Assembly (NCBI RefSeq): GCF_004363095.1
Contig: NZ_SNYO01000006.1
Coordinates: 1-64,000 of the forward strand
From: Actinomycetospora succinea
GTDB taxonomy: Bacteria; Actinomycetota; Actinomycetes; Mycobacteriales; Pseudonocardiaceae
DNA length: 64,000 nucleotides
Direction of reading: 5' to 3'
Below, one piece after another: positions 1 through 8,159 of this stretch; position 1 is the stretch's first letter, and the number at the start of each line of letters is the position of its first letter. The position numbers and the translations under genes are program-made. The notes beneath the pieces were generated by a model. The model saw only the letters and a program-made list of their open reading frames with translations. It had not been told where the DNA came from and ran no database searches.

Positions 1-309
1 GTGCGGGCGGATGCTTCAGACACACCCACCCCGCCCCGGAGGCCCTCCTCGATCAACCCGACACGCCGCCGCACACAACGTCTCGGGTCACGACACCTAG
101 AGCCCTAAACCCAAGGAGATCACAGCCACCGGTAAAGCTGGCCGGGTTGGGTCAGTCTAGCTCCCGGGAGGCACCACCGGCGTCGCCTCTAATCAAGTGG
201 CGAGCCGTAAGTCTCGCGCGAATAATGCGTACGCACGAAAAGACACCTCCAAGGTCCGAGCGCATTCCACCAAGGGCTAATTCTCCTCCATGACCGGACC
301 GGTCAACCC
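1..309. other. Gene-free left edge
   Basis: No convincing coding region, RNA gene or repeat is visible in this 309-base stretch. Only the right half belongs to the lower-GC style of the following gene. It may hold the downstream region of the large minus-strand gene that ends at 310, but no strong terminator hairpin is seen. Confidence 0.5.
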
Positions 310-2676
310 CTACTCGTTCTCCTTGCGCCCCTCCGCACCTTCCTCTGCATCCGCTCCATCCGGACCCTCGCCCGATTCCTCATTCTCGACAGCCCCAGCA
401 GACTCTTCTTCTTTCTTTCCGGCCGCGTCCCCGGCGCTCGCCAACGCCTGAGCTAGAACCTCGGCGATCTTGCTGGCCAAGGCGAGAGAATCGACCTTCT
501 CGGACAGCTTGCTACTCACTGCGGTCGGCTGTCCGCCCGTCTCGTGCGAGGCACCGTTCAGGCTCCCGATACTCGACGCAAGAGCCGCAGGTGCGGCTGG
601 GAGGTAGGGCTCAGGCCACCCAAGTGAACCATCTTTCGCAGGCAGCGAAGAAGCCGCTTGATTGTCGACCGGAAGGCCCACTTGACCTTGCATGAGCTCA
701 ACGAATGTGGAACCAGATGGAGTCGAGATGAAGGCACGGTCGTAATCGGCGGCCGGCGTTATCCCGTCGTCGGCAGTAAAGAAGGCAAGATGGGCGCCCG
801 CGACGCCTACAGGATTCATGTCGCTGGGGCGCTCGACCCATCCGGGCACTCTTGCGTGCACGTCAATATACCGACTTACAGCGTCCTGCTGTAAATCTAG
901 GGCAAGACGATAGAAGTGTCGGTTGTGGTTTAGATGCGTCAAAATTCGAACTACTGCCGAGTCAAACGAGCGCCGAATCGATGTAGTTAGCGGAACCCTG
1001 AAGTTGTTGCCAATAAAGCGTTCTTCATTTCTAGGAAGTTCGAGATCTACGATGTCCATTAGAAGGAACCGTTCGTCAGAAGCAGCGACGACTTCGACGC
1101 GAAGGCGCGATACCTTTGCCGGCCCCGCAACAGCGATTCCGGGATTGTCGTAAACTAGCTCAACTCCGCGGAACTGGCGAAGTGGCCGATCTACTTCAAT
1201 TTGGAACCAGCGACTTGTGCCACTGTCTGTTTGTTCGAAGACTCGCAGTAGTGCGGGATCGCCGCTAGGCCCGTCCTCGAACACTGGTCGGAGTCTAACG
1301 GTTGACCCCAATCCGCTTGCTTCTGCCCCGAAGTAGATTGTCCCTGACAGATACTTTGCCACCACGTCCAACGGCGGCTCCGAAGGTGGTGTGTGCCCAA
1401 AAGAGCTCGCCACCGACTCGAGATCATCTGACAGTAACGGATCAAGAAGGATGCCCGAAAGCGTGTCGCGGTGAACGAAAACGTCCAGCTCAGAGAAGGG
1501 TCGATCGCGATCGCGGATTGGAGCCAGAACGACCGTTCGCTCGCGCGCCACGGCTGTTGTAACCAACCACTGCCTTGAGACAGAGAATACGGCGAGGTTG
1601 AGTGCTCTTCCCGTCGACGGGTTCCGGAATATTCGAAGTCGACGAGTATCTGAAAGGCCTGTAACAGTTTTAGCGGAGCGACTTGCCTGAGATGACCTCA
1701 GCTGGCCGGTGGCTTGCCGCAGACTTGACTGTAGGGCGGTGCGTAGACTGCCCGAAGTTTGAGAATCAGCCGTTGCTTCGGCGCTAGAGAAGCCAAGTTG
1801 AACAGCCCCAGTGACAGCCTGAACCAGGCTCGACACCGGATCAAGCGCGATTGTCGGGCCGCTACGGGCTGCAGGCTTCAAGCCGATTTGCACTCCCCGA
1901 CTCGTGCCGATCGTGTTCGACATGAGGCTCATCACTTCGTCAGTCGTCGCGCCATCGCTCCTGACTTGCGAACGCTCGTCCAACAATGTGTTGCGGTCTT
2001 CAGCCGTCTGATCAGCCGAAGAGGAGAAGAGGGACTCGCTTGTTGCAGTTTCCTCTCCGGGAGAGAGGGCAAGGGTATCGATCCAATCGTCCAACGCCCA
2101 ACCGATCGGCTCGAATGTAATTTCGAACTCGATAAGGCGGCCCTTGCCCCAATCGATTGGAGATAGGCCCGTCGCGCCAGCCGCGTCTAGTGTCAGATAG
2201 CGCGCAGTGTGACGATACCCAACTTCGTTGACTGGGATTTTGTCGCCGGGACGTCCCGCGACGTGTCCCTCTGCAGTAGGAACGTCCTCTGTTGATTGCC
2301 GACCCGGATAAGTGTGCGCACGCGGGCGTTCGCGAAGAACGTCAACAGCCCGGTTAAGAATCCTTATGTCGCTATAGTTGGTATAGTTCGCCAAAGGCTC
2401 GAGTCGGATACTCGCGCTGGTTGGGCTCTGTCCAAGCTCGAACGCACATCCGATTCGATGCGAGTTCCCCGCAATCAACTTAGAGTCGGCACTCCAACTG
2501 TCGGGGACGGGAACCCGAACGATCTCCCCCTCCAATTGCGGCGAGACCGCCTGGATAATGCGATCGCCCTCGACGGCGACTACGAATACTCGTTCATCGC
2601 TATCTCCACCGTCTTCTAACCGGAGCTCAATTTCTGAAGCCACTTGTCCCCCCGGACCGTGCGGTCGCGCAGACAT
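310..2676 (-). CDS. Orphan 788-aa protein of low-GC region, function unknown
   Basis: I do not recognise this protein. It has no signal peptide or membrane segment, so it is probably cytoplasmic. The first ~220 residues look globular. A Ser/Ala/Gln/Thr-rich low-complexity stretch lies around residues 285-340. A second globular part follows with the motifs LRIFRNPSTGRALNLAVF and APIRDRDRPFSELDVFVHRD. The C-terminus is an acidic Glu/Gly tail (last ~40 residues). Base composition and codon use differ sharply from everything after ~3.07 kb (for example 28 G/C of 60 at 901-960), which points to horizontal acquisition. It stands alone, with no clear operon partner in the window. The ATG start at 2676 is the longest option. 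The single long intact frame supports a real gene, but no function is proposed. Confidence 0.8.
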   Translation of the reverse strand: MSARPHGPGGQVASEIELRLEDGGDSDERVFVVAVEGDRIIQAVSPQLEGEIVRVPVPDSWSADSKLIAGNSHRIGCAFELGQSPTSASIRLEPLANYTNYSDIRILNRAVDVLRERPRAHTYPGRQSTEDVPTAEGHVAGRPGDKIPVNEVGYRHTARYLTLDAAGATGLSPIDWGKGRLIEFEITFEPIGWALDDWIDTLALSPGEETATSESLFSSSADQTAEDRNTLLDERSQVRSDGATTDEVMSLMSNTIGTSRGVQIGLKPAARSGPTIALDPVSSLVQAVTGAVQLGFSSAEATADSQTSGSLRTALQSSLRQATGQLRSSQASRSAKTVTGLSDTRRLRIFRNPSTGRALNLAVFSVSRQWLVTTAVARERTVVLAPIRDRDRPFSELDVFVHRDTLSGILLDPLLSDDLESVASSFGHTPPSEPPLDVVAKYLSGTIYFGAEASGLGSTVRLRPVFEDGPSGDPALLRVFEQTDSGTSRWFQIEVDRPLRQFRGVELVYDNPGIAVAGPAKVSRLRVEVVAASDERFLLMDIVDLELPRNEERFIGNNFRVPLTTSIRRSFDSAVVRILTHLNHNRHFYRLALDLQQDAVSRYIDVHARVPGWVERPSDMNPVGVAGAHLAFFTADDGITPAADYDRAFISTPSGSTFVELMQGQVGLPVDNQAASSLPAKDGSLGWPEPYLPAAPAALASSIGSLNGASHETGGQPTAVSSKLSEKVDSLALASKIAEVLAQALASAGDAAGKKEEESAGAVENEESGEGPDGADAEEGAEGRKENE

Positions 2677-3069
2677 GCCCTGCCTGCTGGGCTGAAGGTA
2701 TCAACCTCCGCCTACCCGCGACAGAGCCAAGAGTGCATGCAAGTCGGACATAACGCGTCAAGCCAGGAGCAGGCGTACTGTCTAAGTACCCTTGTGTGAC
2801 CGGTCAGCCACTCCGAGTCGCCCCCACCACCTCGTTGGCACGAGTAGGACGGACGAGCTTCTCGGCCGCGCCCTACAGTGCATTGCGACGGCCTTGGTCG
2901 CCTCAACCGTTGTCGACTTCGTATATCCGTTCGCGCGAATCTTAGGTCAAACTCTAGAATCTGCGTTTAGCTTCGCCGAACCTATCCGGCGCGGGTCTCA
3001 GATGGAATGATCTTGTCCTGTCGGATGTGGGTCTAGCTTCACCAAGCTATGCGACATCACCGGGCCACC
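2677..3069. other. Intergenic region at composition boundary
   Basis: This 393-base gap holds the change from lower-GC to high-GC sequence. Short open frames exist on both strands but lack ribosome sites and coding character. A small hairpin (TAGCTT-CACC-AAGCTA, 3034-3049) lies just downstream of the next minus-strand gene and could help end its transcript. No tRNA or integrase remnant is visible at the boundary. Confidence 0.45.
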
Positions 3070-3714
3070 TCACGACCCTCCGGCGGCAGTTCGGCCTGGC
3101 AAACGAGCAGTTTCGCGAGGGCGGGTTTCGGGCGTGTTCTGGGTGGCGGCGCCGCGGCACGGCGCGCCCCAGACGCCGCGTTCCGCGAGGCGGGCGCGGA
3201 CCTGGGCGGCGCGGATCGGGGGCATGGCAGCCGGGGCCGCGTCGGCGGGGTAGGCGCGGGCGATGCCGGCCTCGGCCGCGAGGACGCCGTAGTCGCCGCC
3301 GCCGTCGAGGGTGACCGCGGCGAGGCGGCGGTCGAAGCGGTCGGTCGCCGGGCCGGTCCCGCCGACGAGCCGGACGGCGCGGCGGTCGAGCACCCGCGAG
3401 GCGAACGACGTCGCCTGCTCGCCGTAGCAGGCGCCGGGCGGCTGCACGCCCAGCGCGCGCACCCGCACGATCGGGCCGCCGTCGGGCAGGCGGGCGTCGA
3501 AGGTGACCGCGTCGACCACGCGCTCCACGACGACCCGCTCCCCCTCGGGGGGCGCGTCCAGCCCGGCGAGGGCGGCGGCCGGGTCGGGCGCGGGCGCCGG
3601 GGCCTCGGTGGGGACGTGCCCGGTCGCGATCGTCAGCACGGCGCCGGCCGCGCAGACGGCGACGGCGGCACCGAGGACGAAGCGGGCGAGCACGACGCGG
3701 GACACGCCCCACAT
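3070..3714 (-). CDS. Secreted or membrane-anchored thermonuclease-fold (SNase-like) protein, degenerate active site
   Basis: This 214-aa protein has an N-terminal hydrophobic segment (about residues 8-30), a Pro/Ala linker and a staphylococcal-nuclease-like domain (about 60-186). The fold is shown by the order VVDAVTF, VRVRALGV, CYGEQA, TDRFDRRL and a terminal RLAERGVWGAPC. Against the family, Arg86 and Arg129 match the catalytic arginines. The calcium-binding aspartates and the general-base glutamate are replaced: DGDT reads DAVT (Val70) and VDTPE reads VQPPG (Gln91, Gly94). Cys96 and Cys186 could form a disulfide outside the cell. Nuclease activity is therefore doubtful, and a binding or structural role is possible. 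It stands alone between the orphan gene and the P450. Confidence 0.65.
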   Translation of the reverse strand: MWGVSRVVLARFVLGAAVAVCAAGAVLTIATGHVPTEAPAPAPDPAAALAGLDAPPEGERVVVERVVDAVTFDARLPDGGPIVRVRALGVQPPGACYGEQATSFASRVLDRRAVRLVGGTGPATDRFDRRLAAVTLDGGGDYGVLAAEAGIARAYPADAAPAAMPPIRAAQVRARLAERGVWGAPCRGAATQNTPETRPRETARLPGRTAAGGS

Positions 3715-3771
3715 AGTGACTGATCGTGATGGGTAATCGACGCTCGGTCACTGGGGTCGGCGGTCACCCGT

Positions 3772-4953
3772 TCAGGTCGCGACCACCGGCAGGCGGCGCG
3801 TGCCGAGCACACGACCCGTGTACGGCCGCTGCTCCCCCTCGCCCACGGTCAGCCCAGCGTAGCGAGCGGTCATCTCCTCGAGCGCCACGCGCGCCTCGAG
3901 GCGGGCCAGCGGCGCGCCGAGGCAGAAGTGGATCCCGTGGCCGAACGCCGTCTGGGCACCGCCGCCGATGCCGGTGCGCGTGGGGTCGAAGCGCTCGGGC
4001 TCCGGGTGTGCGTCGGGGTCGTGGGTGGCCGAGAGCAGCCAGGTCATGACCACCGAGCGCGCCGGCACCGTGGTGCCCGCGATGTCGACGTCGCGCGTCG
4101 TGGCCCGGGCGGTCAGCGGGAACGGCGGGCGCAGCCGCAGGACCTCCTCGATCGTCCCCGGGATCGCCGACGGGTCGGCCCGCAGCGTCTCCCACGCCCC
4201 CGGGTGCGCGTCGAGCACGCGCACGGCGTTGCCCAGCAGCAGCGTCGTCGTGATGTGCCCGGCGAACAGCAGCAGCATCGAGAAGTTGGCGGCCTCCTCG
4301 TCGTCGAGGACCCGACCGTCGACCTCGGTGGTGACCAGCGCGGAGATGAGGTCGTCGGTCGGCGCGGCCCGCCGCGTGCGGCACCAGTCGCCGAGATAGC
4401 CGGTGATCTCCCCCATCGCGTCGCGGATCGTGGGGTCGTTCATCGCCTCCTTCGGGTCGTCGACCTGCATCGAGAAGAGCCCGTCGGCCCACTGTCGGAA
4501 GCGCCCGCGGTCGGCGGCGGGCAGCCCGAGCATCTCGGCGATGACGGTGACCGGCAGCGGGAACGCCAGGGCGTCGACGAGGTCGAAGGACGCGGGGGCC
4601 GGGGGCAGCATCGACCGGGTCAGCTCCCGGATCCGCGGCTCGAGCCCGGCGACCCGCTTCGGGGTGAAGGACCTGCTCACGAGGTGACGCAGCGCGCCGT
4701 GCTCCGGCGGGTCGAGGCGCGTGAGCATGCCCTTGCTCATCTGCCGGGCCTCCGGCATCACCGCCGAGAAGTCCGAGCTGAACGTCGCGGTGTCGCGCAG
4801 GACGAGCTCGACGTCGGCGGCGCGGGTGACGTGGTGCATGCCGTAGCGGTCGCGCCAGACGGGCGCGTCGGCGCGCAGGAGGGCGAGCCAGTCGAGGAGG
4901 GCGGGCAGGTCGGCGACGTCGGGAGGGAGATCGCGATCGAGGGCGGTGGTCAT
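3772..4953 (-). CDS. Cytochrome P450
   Basis: This soluble bacterial P450 of 393 aa is a heme-thiolate monooxygenase that would take electrons from a ferredoxin and reductase encoded elsewhere. The I-helix oxygen-activation motif is AGHITT (231-236), the ExxR pair is Glu270/Arg273, and the heme-ligand loop FGHGIHFCLG places the cysteine at 344. The length is normal for the class. Its ATG overlaps the stop of the upstream TetR gene in ATGA form, so the two are translationally coupled and probably co-regulated. The substrate cannot be read from sequence. The neighbouring divergent oxidoreductase and kinase suggest degradation of a small organic compound rather than an antibiotic pathway. Confidence 0.93.
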   Translation of the reverse strand: MTTALDRDLPPDVADLPALLDWLALLRADAPVWRDRYGMHHVTRAADVELVLRDTATFSSDFSAVMPEARQMSKGMLTRLDPPEHGALRHLVSRSFTPKRVAGLEPRIRELTRSMLPPAPASFDLVDALAFPLPVTVIAEMLGLPAADRGRFRQWADGLFSMQVDDPKEAMNDPTIRDAMGEITGYLGDWCRTRRAAPTDDLISALVTTEVDGRVLDDEEAANFSMLLLFAGHITTTLLLGNAVRVLDAHPGAWETLRADPSAIPGTIEEVLRLRPPFPLTARATTRDVDIAGTTVPARSVVMTWLLSATHDPDAHPEPERFDPTRTGIGGGAQTAFGHGIHFCLGAPLARLEARVALEEMTARYAGLTVGEGEQRPYTGRVLGTRRLPVVAT

Positions 4954-5633
4954 GGCTCCTCCGGGAGGGCCGCGGTGAGGTGGTCGACGGTGCGCTCGTA
5001 GAGCGCGGCGAGCCCGGTGGCGACGGCCGCGAGGGCGGCCGGGTCGGGCTCGCCGGGCGGGGTGAAGCCCGCCCGGACGACGGCGGCGAGGGCGTCCGCC
5101 CGGGCCGTCGCGTCCATCCCGGCGGCGGCCGGGACGAGGTGGTCGAGGAAGAAGCCGATGCACGCGGCACCGAGGCGGTAGCGCAGGTCGGGCGTCGTCG
5201 CGGGGTCGTCGGCGAGCAGGCCGTGCCGGTGGAGCAGCGCGAAGTGCTCGCGGGCGAACTCGGTCTTGTCGGTGACGATCTCGAGCCCGGTCTTGGTGTC
5301 GGTGGCGATCGCCCCGAGCTGCTCGACGTCGCCGGCGAACAGCGCCCGGGTCAGCGGCCGGCGCTGCACCGCGAGGTACGACGTGCGCATCGTCGCGTCG
5401 AGCGCGGCCTGCGCCGGGTCGGCCCGCAGCGCGGCGAGCAGCTCCTCGGTGATGCCGACGGACTCGCGGACCAGCACCCCGGCGAAGAGCTCGAGCTTGC
5501 TCGCGAAGTGCAGGTACACGGTGCCCTTGCCGACGCCGGCACGGCGCGCGACGTCGTCGACGGTGACGCGGCGGTACCCGTGGGCGAGCAGGAGGTCCCC
5601 CGCCGCGTCCAGCATCTGCGCCACCCGACCCAC
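4950..5633 (-). CDS. TetR/AcrR family regulator
   Basis: This transcriptional repressor has an N-terminal helix-turn-helix (VTVDDVARRAGVGKGTVYLHF) and a ligand-binding C-terminal half. I chose the GTG at 5633 because GGAGGAGG lies just upstream of it at ordinary spacing. A longer in-frame GTG at 5684 would add 17 residues but would place a perfect 10-bp inverted repeat inside the coding sequence, where it makes better sense as an upstream operator. The stop overlaps the P450 start. The regulator probably controls itself and the P450, and perhaps the divergent oxidoreductase at 5753, in response to a P450 substrate. Confidence 0.9.
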   Translation of the reverse strand: MGRVAQMLDAAGDLLLAHGYRRVTVDDVARRAGVGKGTVYLHFASKLELFAGVLVRESVGITEELLAALRADPAQAALDATMRTSYLAVQRRPLTRALFAGDVEQLGAIATDTKTGLEIVTDKTEFAREHFALLHRHGLLADDPATTPDLRYRLGAACIGFFLDHLVPAAAGMDATARADALAAVVRAGFTPPGEPDPAALAAVATGLAALYERTVDHLTAALPEEP

Positions 5634-5650
5634 GACGTCCTCCTCCTGAC

Positions 5651-5679
5651 CCGTGACCGGAATCGAAATCCGGTCACGG
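5651..5679. promoter_or_regulatory. Perfect inverted repeat, likely TetR operator
   Basis: CCGTGACCGG, nine bases, then CCGGTCACGG: a perfect 10-bp palindrome with a 9-base spacer. It sits between the chosen TetR start (5633) and the divergent oxidoreductase start (5753). Position and size fit a TetR dimer site for autoregulation and divergent control. No binding evidence is available. Confidence 0.65.
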
Positions 5680-5752
5680 GCCACGGTAGACCCGCCGTCC
5701 CCGCGGCGACACCCCTCGCGCGGTGATCGTCGAGAGGGCAGGCTCTGCGCCC

Positions 5753-6751
5753 ATGACGAGGACGGTGCGGTTCTCCGAGCTCGGCGAGCCCGACGTGCTG
5801 CGGATCGAGGAGGACCCCGACCCGCAGCCCGGGCCCGGCGAGGTCGTGGTGGACGTCGCCGCGATCGGGCTCAACCGCGCGGAGTCGATGTTCCGGCGCG
5901 GCACCTACATCGAGACGACGCACCTGCCCGCGCGGCTGGGCTACGAGTGCTCCGGCACGGTGGCCCTGCTCGGCGAGGGCGTGACGCGCTGGTCGGTGGG
6001 CGAGCGCGTCAGCGTCGTCCCCGCGTTCTCGATGAACGACTACGGCGTCTACGCCGACCGCGCCGTCGTCCCGGCGCGGGCGCTCGTCCCGCTGCCGGAC
6101 GCGACGAGCTGGGTCGACGGCGCCGCGGTGTGGATGCCGTTCCTCGTGGGCTACGGCGGGCTCGTCGAGACCGGCGGCCTGAAGGCCGGCGACCACGTCC
6201 TCGTCACCGCGGCCACCTCGAGCGTCGGGCTGGCCTCGCTCGCCGTCGCCCGGCGCGTCGGGGCGATCCCGATCGCCACCAGCCGGTCGAGCAGCAAGGC
6301 CGCCGCGCTGGAGGAGGCGGGCGCCGCGCACGTCGTCGCGACCGGCGAGGAGGACCTCGTCGAGCGCGTGCTGGAGATCACCGACGGACGCGGCTGCGAG
6401 CACGTCTTCGACGCCGTCGCCGGTCCCGGCGTCGCCGACCTCGCGCGCGCCACCGCGAAGGGCGGCGTGCTGACGATCCACGGGCTGCTCTCGGGGCAGC
6501 CGACGCCGTTCCCGGCCGAGACGCTGCCCGATCTGTGGATGCGGGCCTATACGTTGTTCGCGATGACACACGACGAGCAGCGGCTGCGCCGCGCGGGCGC
6601 CTTCGTGGGCGCGGGTCTGCGGGACGGCGCCTTCACCCCGCAGGTGGACCGGGTGTTCGACGGCCTCGACCAGGTGGTCGACGCCCACCGGCACCTCGAG
6701 TCCAACACCCAGGTCGGCAAGATCGTCCTGCTCCCGGGCGGTGCGCGATGA
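5753..6751 (+). CDS. MDR-type zinc-binding-like alcohol dehydrogenase/quinone oxidoreductase
   Basis: This 332-aa medium-chain dehydrogenase/reductase has the GroES-like N-terminal half with NRAESMFRRGTY and GYECSGTV, and a nucleotide-binding half with TAATSSVGLASL. It lacks the cysteine/histidine set typical of zinc-dependent enzymes, so a NADPH:quinone reductase or enoyl reductase type is most likely. I chose ATG 5753; a GTG at 5723 would add ten poorly conserved residues. Its stop overlaps the start of the next gene (ATGA), giving a two-gene operon with an APH-type kinase. It is divergent from the TetR-P450 pair across a palindromic operator. Confidence 0.88.
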   Translation: MTRTVRFSELGEPDVLRIEEDPDPQPGPGEVVVDVAAIGLNRAESMFRRGTYIETTHLPARLGYECSGTVALLGEGVTRWSVGERVSVVPAFSMNDYGVYADRAVVPARALVPLPDATSWVDGAAVWMPFLVGYGGLVETGGLKAGDHVLVTAATSSVGLASLAVARRVGAIPIATSRSSSKAAALEEAGAAHVVATGEEDLVERVLEITDGRGCEHVFDAVAGPGVADLARATAKGGVLTIHGLLSGQPTPFPAETLPDLWMRAYTLFAMTHDEQRLRRAGAFVGAGLRDGAFTPQVDRVFDGLDQVVDAHRHLESNTQVGKIVLLPGGAR

Positions 6752-7764
6752 GCGACGAGCAGATCCCCGAGGCCGTCGTCACCTGGTTCCGGGCGCACGT
6801 GGAGGAGGTCGAGGGCGCGCTGGACTTCGACCGCATCGCGGGCGGGCGCTCCAACCTCACCTTCCGCGTCACCGACGAGGGCGGGCACGCGTGGGCCCTG
6901 CGCCGCCCGCCGCTGGGCGGCGTCCTCGAGACCGCCCACGACATGGGCCGCGAGTGGCGGTTCCTCTCGGCGCTGAACGCCACCGAGGTGCCGGTCCCGA
7001 CGCCGCGCGCCTTCTGCGACGACCACGACATCTGGGGCGCCGACCTCTACGTCATGGACTTCGCGCCCGGCAAGGTGCTCAACGACCGGGAGTCCGGCGA
7101 GAAGGTGCCCGACGCCGCCCGCCGGAACGTCGGCACCTCGACGATCGACGTGCTCGCCGCGCTGCACCACGTCGAGCCGGCGGCGGTCGGGCTCGACGAC
7201 CTGGCCCGGCCCGGCAACTTCGTCGCCCGCCAGCTCAAGCGCTGGCACCGGCAGGCGCACTCGTCGGCGATGGAGGACCTGTCTGCCATCGACGCCACCC
7301 ACGACGCGCTCGCCGCGCGGATCCCCGAGGGCGAGGTCGGGATCGTGCACGGCGACTTCCGCCCCGGGAACATCTCCTACGACGCCGACGGGCAGGCGGT
7401 GGCCGTCTTCGACTGGGAGCTCGCCACCATCGGCGACCCGCTCTGCGACCTCGGACACCTGCTCGTGTCGTGGAGCCAGCCCGGCGACACGGTGCCCGAG
7501 GCGCTGTCCAGCCCCACGCCGGCGGGCGGCTACCCGACCCGCGACGAGCTCGTCGCGCGCTACACGAAGGCGCGCGACCTCGGCGACGTCGACATCGCCT
7601 ACTACCTGGCGTTCGCCCGGTGGCGCGCGGCGTGCATCCACGCCGGCGTGTGGACCCGCTACCGCGCGGGCGACATGGGCGCCGACGCCGACCCGGACGA
7701 GGTCACCGGCCCCGAGATGATCAACCTCCAGGCCGAGACCGCGCTGGCGGACCTGGAGCGCTGA
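6748..7764 (+). CDS. Phosphotransferase family protein (APH fold, acyl-CoA metabolism type)
   Basis: This 338-aa protein has a kinase fold related to aminoglycoside phosphotransferases. The catalytic loop is HGDFRPGN and the metal-binding segment is FDWELATIGDPLCDLG. The N-terminus FDRIAGGRSNLTFRV forms the nucleotide-binding loop. This subgroup is usually linked to acyl-CoA dehydrogenases, not to antibiotic resistance. The mammalian ACAD10/11 fusions use such a domain to phosphorylate 4-hydroxyacyl-CoA. Here it is coupled by ATGA overlap to an oxidoreductase. A substrate hydroxyacyl-CoA kinase role is an inference from family links. A stem-loop follows the stop directly. Confidence 0.85.
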   Translation: MSDEQIPEAVVTWFRAHVEEVEGALDFDRIAGGRSNLTFRVTDEGGHAWALRRPPLGGVLETAHDMGREWRFLSALNATEVPVPTPRAFCDDHDIWGADLYVMDFAPGKVLNDRESGEKVPDAARRNVGTSTIDVLAALHHVEPAAVGLDDLARPGNFVARQLKRWHRQAHSSAMEDLSAIDATHDALAARIPEGEVGIVHGDFRPGNISYDADGQAVAVFDWELATIGDPLCDLGHLLVSWSQPGDTVPEALSSPTPAGGYPTRDELVARYTKARDLGDVDIAYYLAFARWRAACIHAGVWTRYRAGDMGADADPDEVTGPEMINLQAETALADLER

Positions 7765-7767
7765 CCT

Positions 7768-7815
7768 CCATGTGAGCGGTTTCTGCCCCTATAGGGACGG
7801 AAACCGCTCACATGG
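7768..7815. terminator. Long hairpin with CTATAGGG loop, member of a repeat family
   Basis: A 16-base arm (CCATGTGAGCGGTTTC, 7768-7783) pairs perfectly with 7800-7815. The loop holds a second palindrome, CCCTATAGGG (7787-7796). It begins four bases after the kinase stop codon. A related hairpin with the same flanks and loop but a different stem lies at 12399-12438. It could act as a terminator or as a dispersed structured repeat. No U-tract follows, as is usual in high-GC actinobacteria. Confidence 0.7.
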
Positions 7816-7955
7816 TCGGGGCACGTCACACGGTGGGGGCGGTCACGGAACGGGATCGCGCGGGCACGTCCGGGCACCACACTGGGAGCGGCCTCGCGCT
7901 CGACGCCGGCGGGCGGGGACCGCTCCCCTGTGTGCCGACGTGCCCCGGAGTCCCG

Positions 7956-8159
7956 ATGATCACTGGCGAGTGCTGGTACTGCGAGTCCGTGCGCGTGTGG
8001 AAGCTCTACCCCATGCGCCACGAGGACGGCTGCCCCACCGGTGGGCGCCGCCCGCAGCGACTGAGCCCGAACGAGGCCGCGCTCTTCGCCCACCCCGACC
8101 TGGCGGACCTCGACCTCGAGATCAGCGCCTGGTACCCGCAGCTGGCGACGGCGGCCTGA
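7956..8159 (+). CDS. Small CxxC-containing hypothetical protein (67 aa)
   Basis: A small protein with CWYC near its start and a later HEDGC, a pattern that could bind zinc. The ATG at 7956 has GGAG upstream at good spacing; an earlier GTG/ATG at 7812 would add a low-quality N-terminus. Its last 38 bases overlap the 3' end of the convergent LuxR gene. No function can be assigned. The conserved-looking cysteines and the clean ribosome site support a real gene, but the overlap lowers certainty. Confidence 0.5.
   Translation: MITGECWYCESVRVWKLYPMRHEDGCPTGGRRPQRLSPNEAALFAHPDLADLDLEISAWYPQLATAA

Noticed and set aside
2712-3010. Two short opposite-strand open frames in the composition-boundary gap
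   Set aside because: No ribosome sites, no coding bias and no recognisable protein; they overlap each other and look like chance frames.
3034-3049. Hairpin TAGCTT-CACC-AAGCTA as a firm terminator
   Set aside because: Only a 6-bp AT-containing stem without a U-run, so it is mentioned but not called as a separate feature.
3000-3100. tRNA or attachment site at the low-GC boundary
   Set aside because: No cloverleaf or CCA-type end could be found and no second direct-repeat copy is visible in the window.
6748-7764. Aminoglycoside resistance gene
   Set aside because: The fold is APH-like, but the sequence subgroup and operon partners are those of acyl-CoA metabolism.
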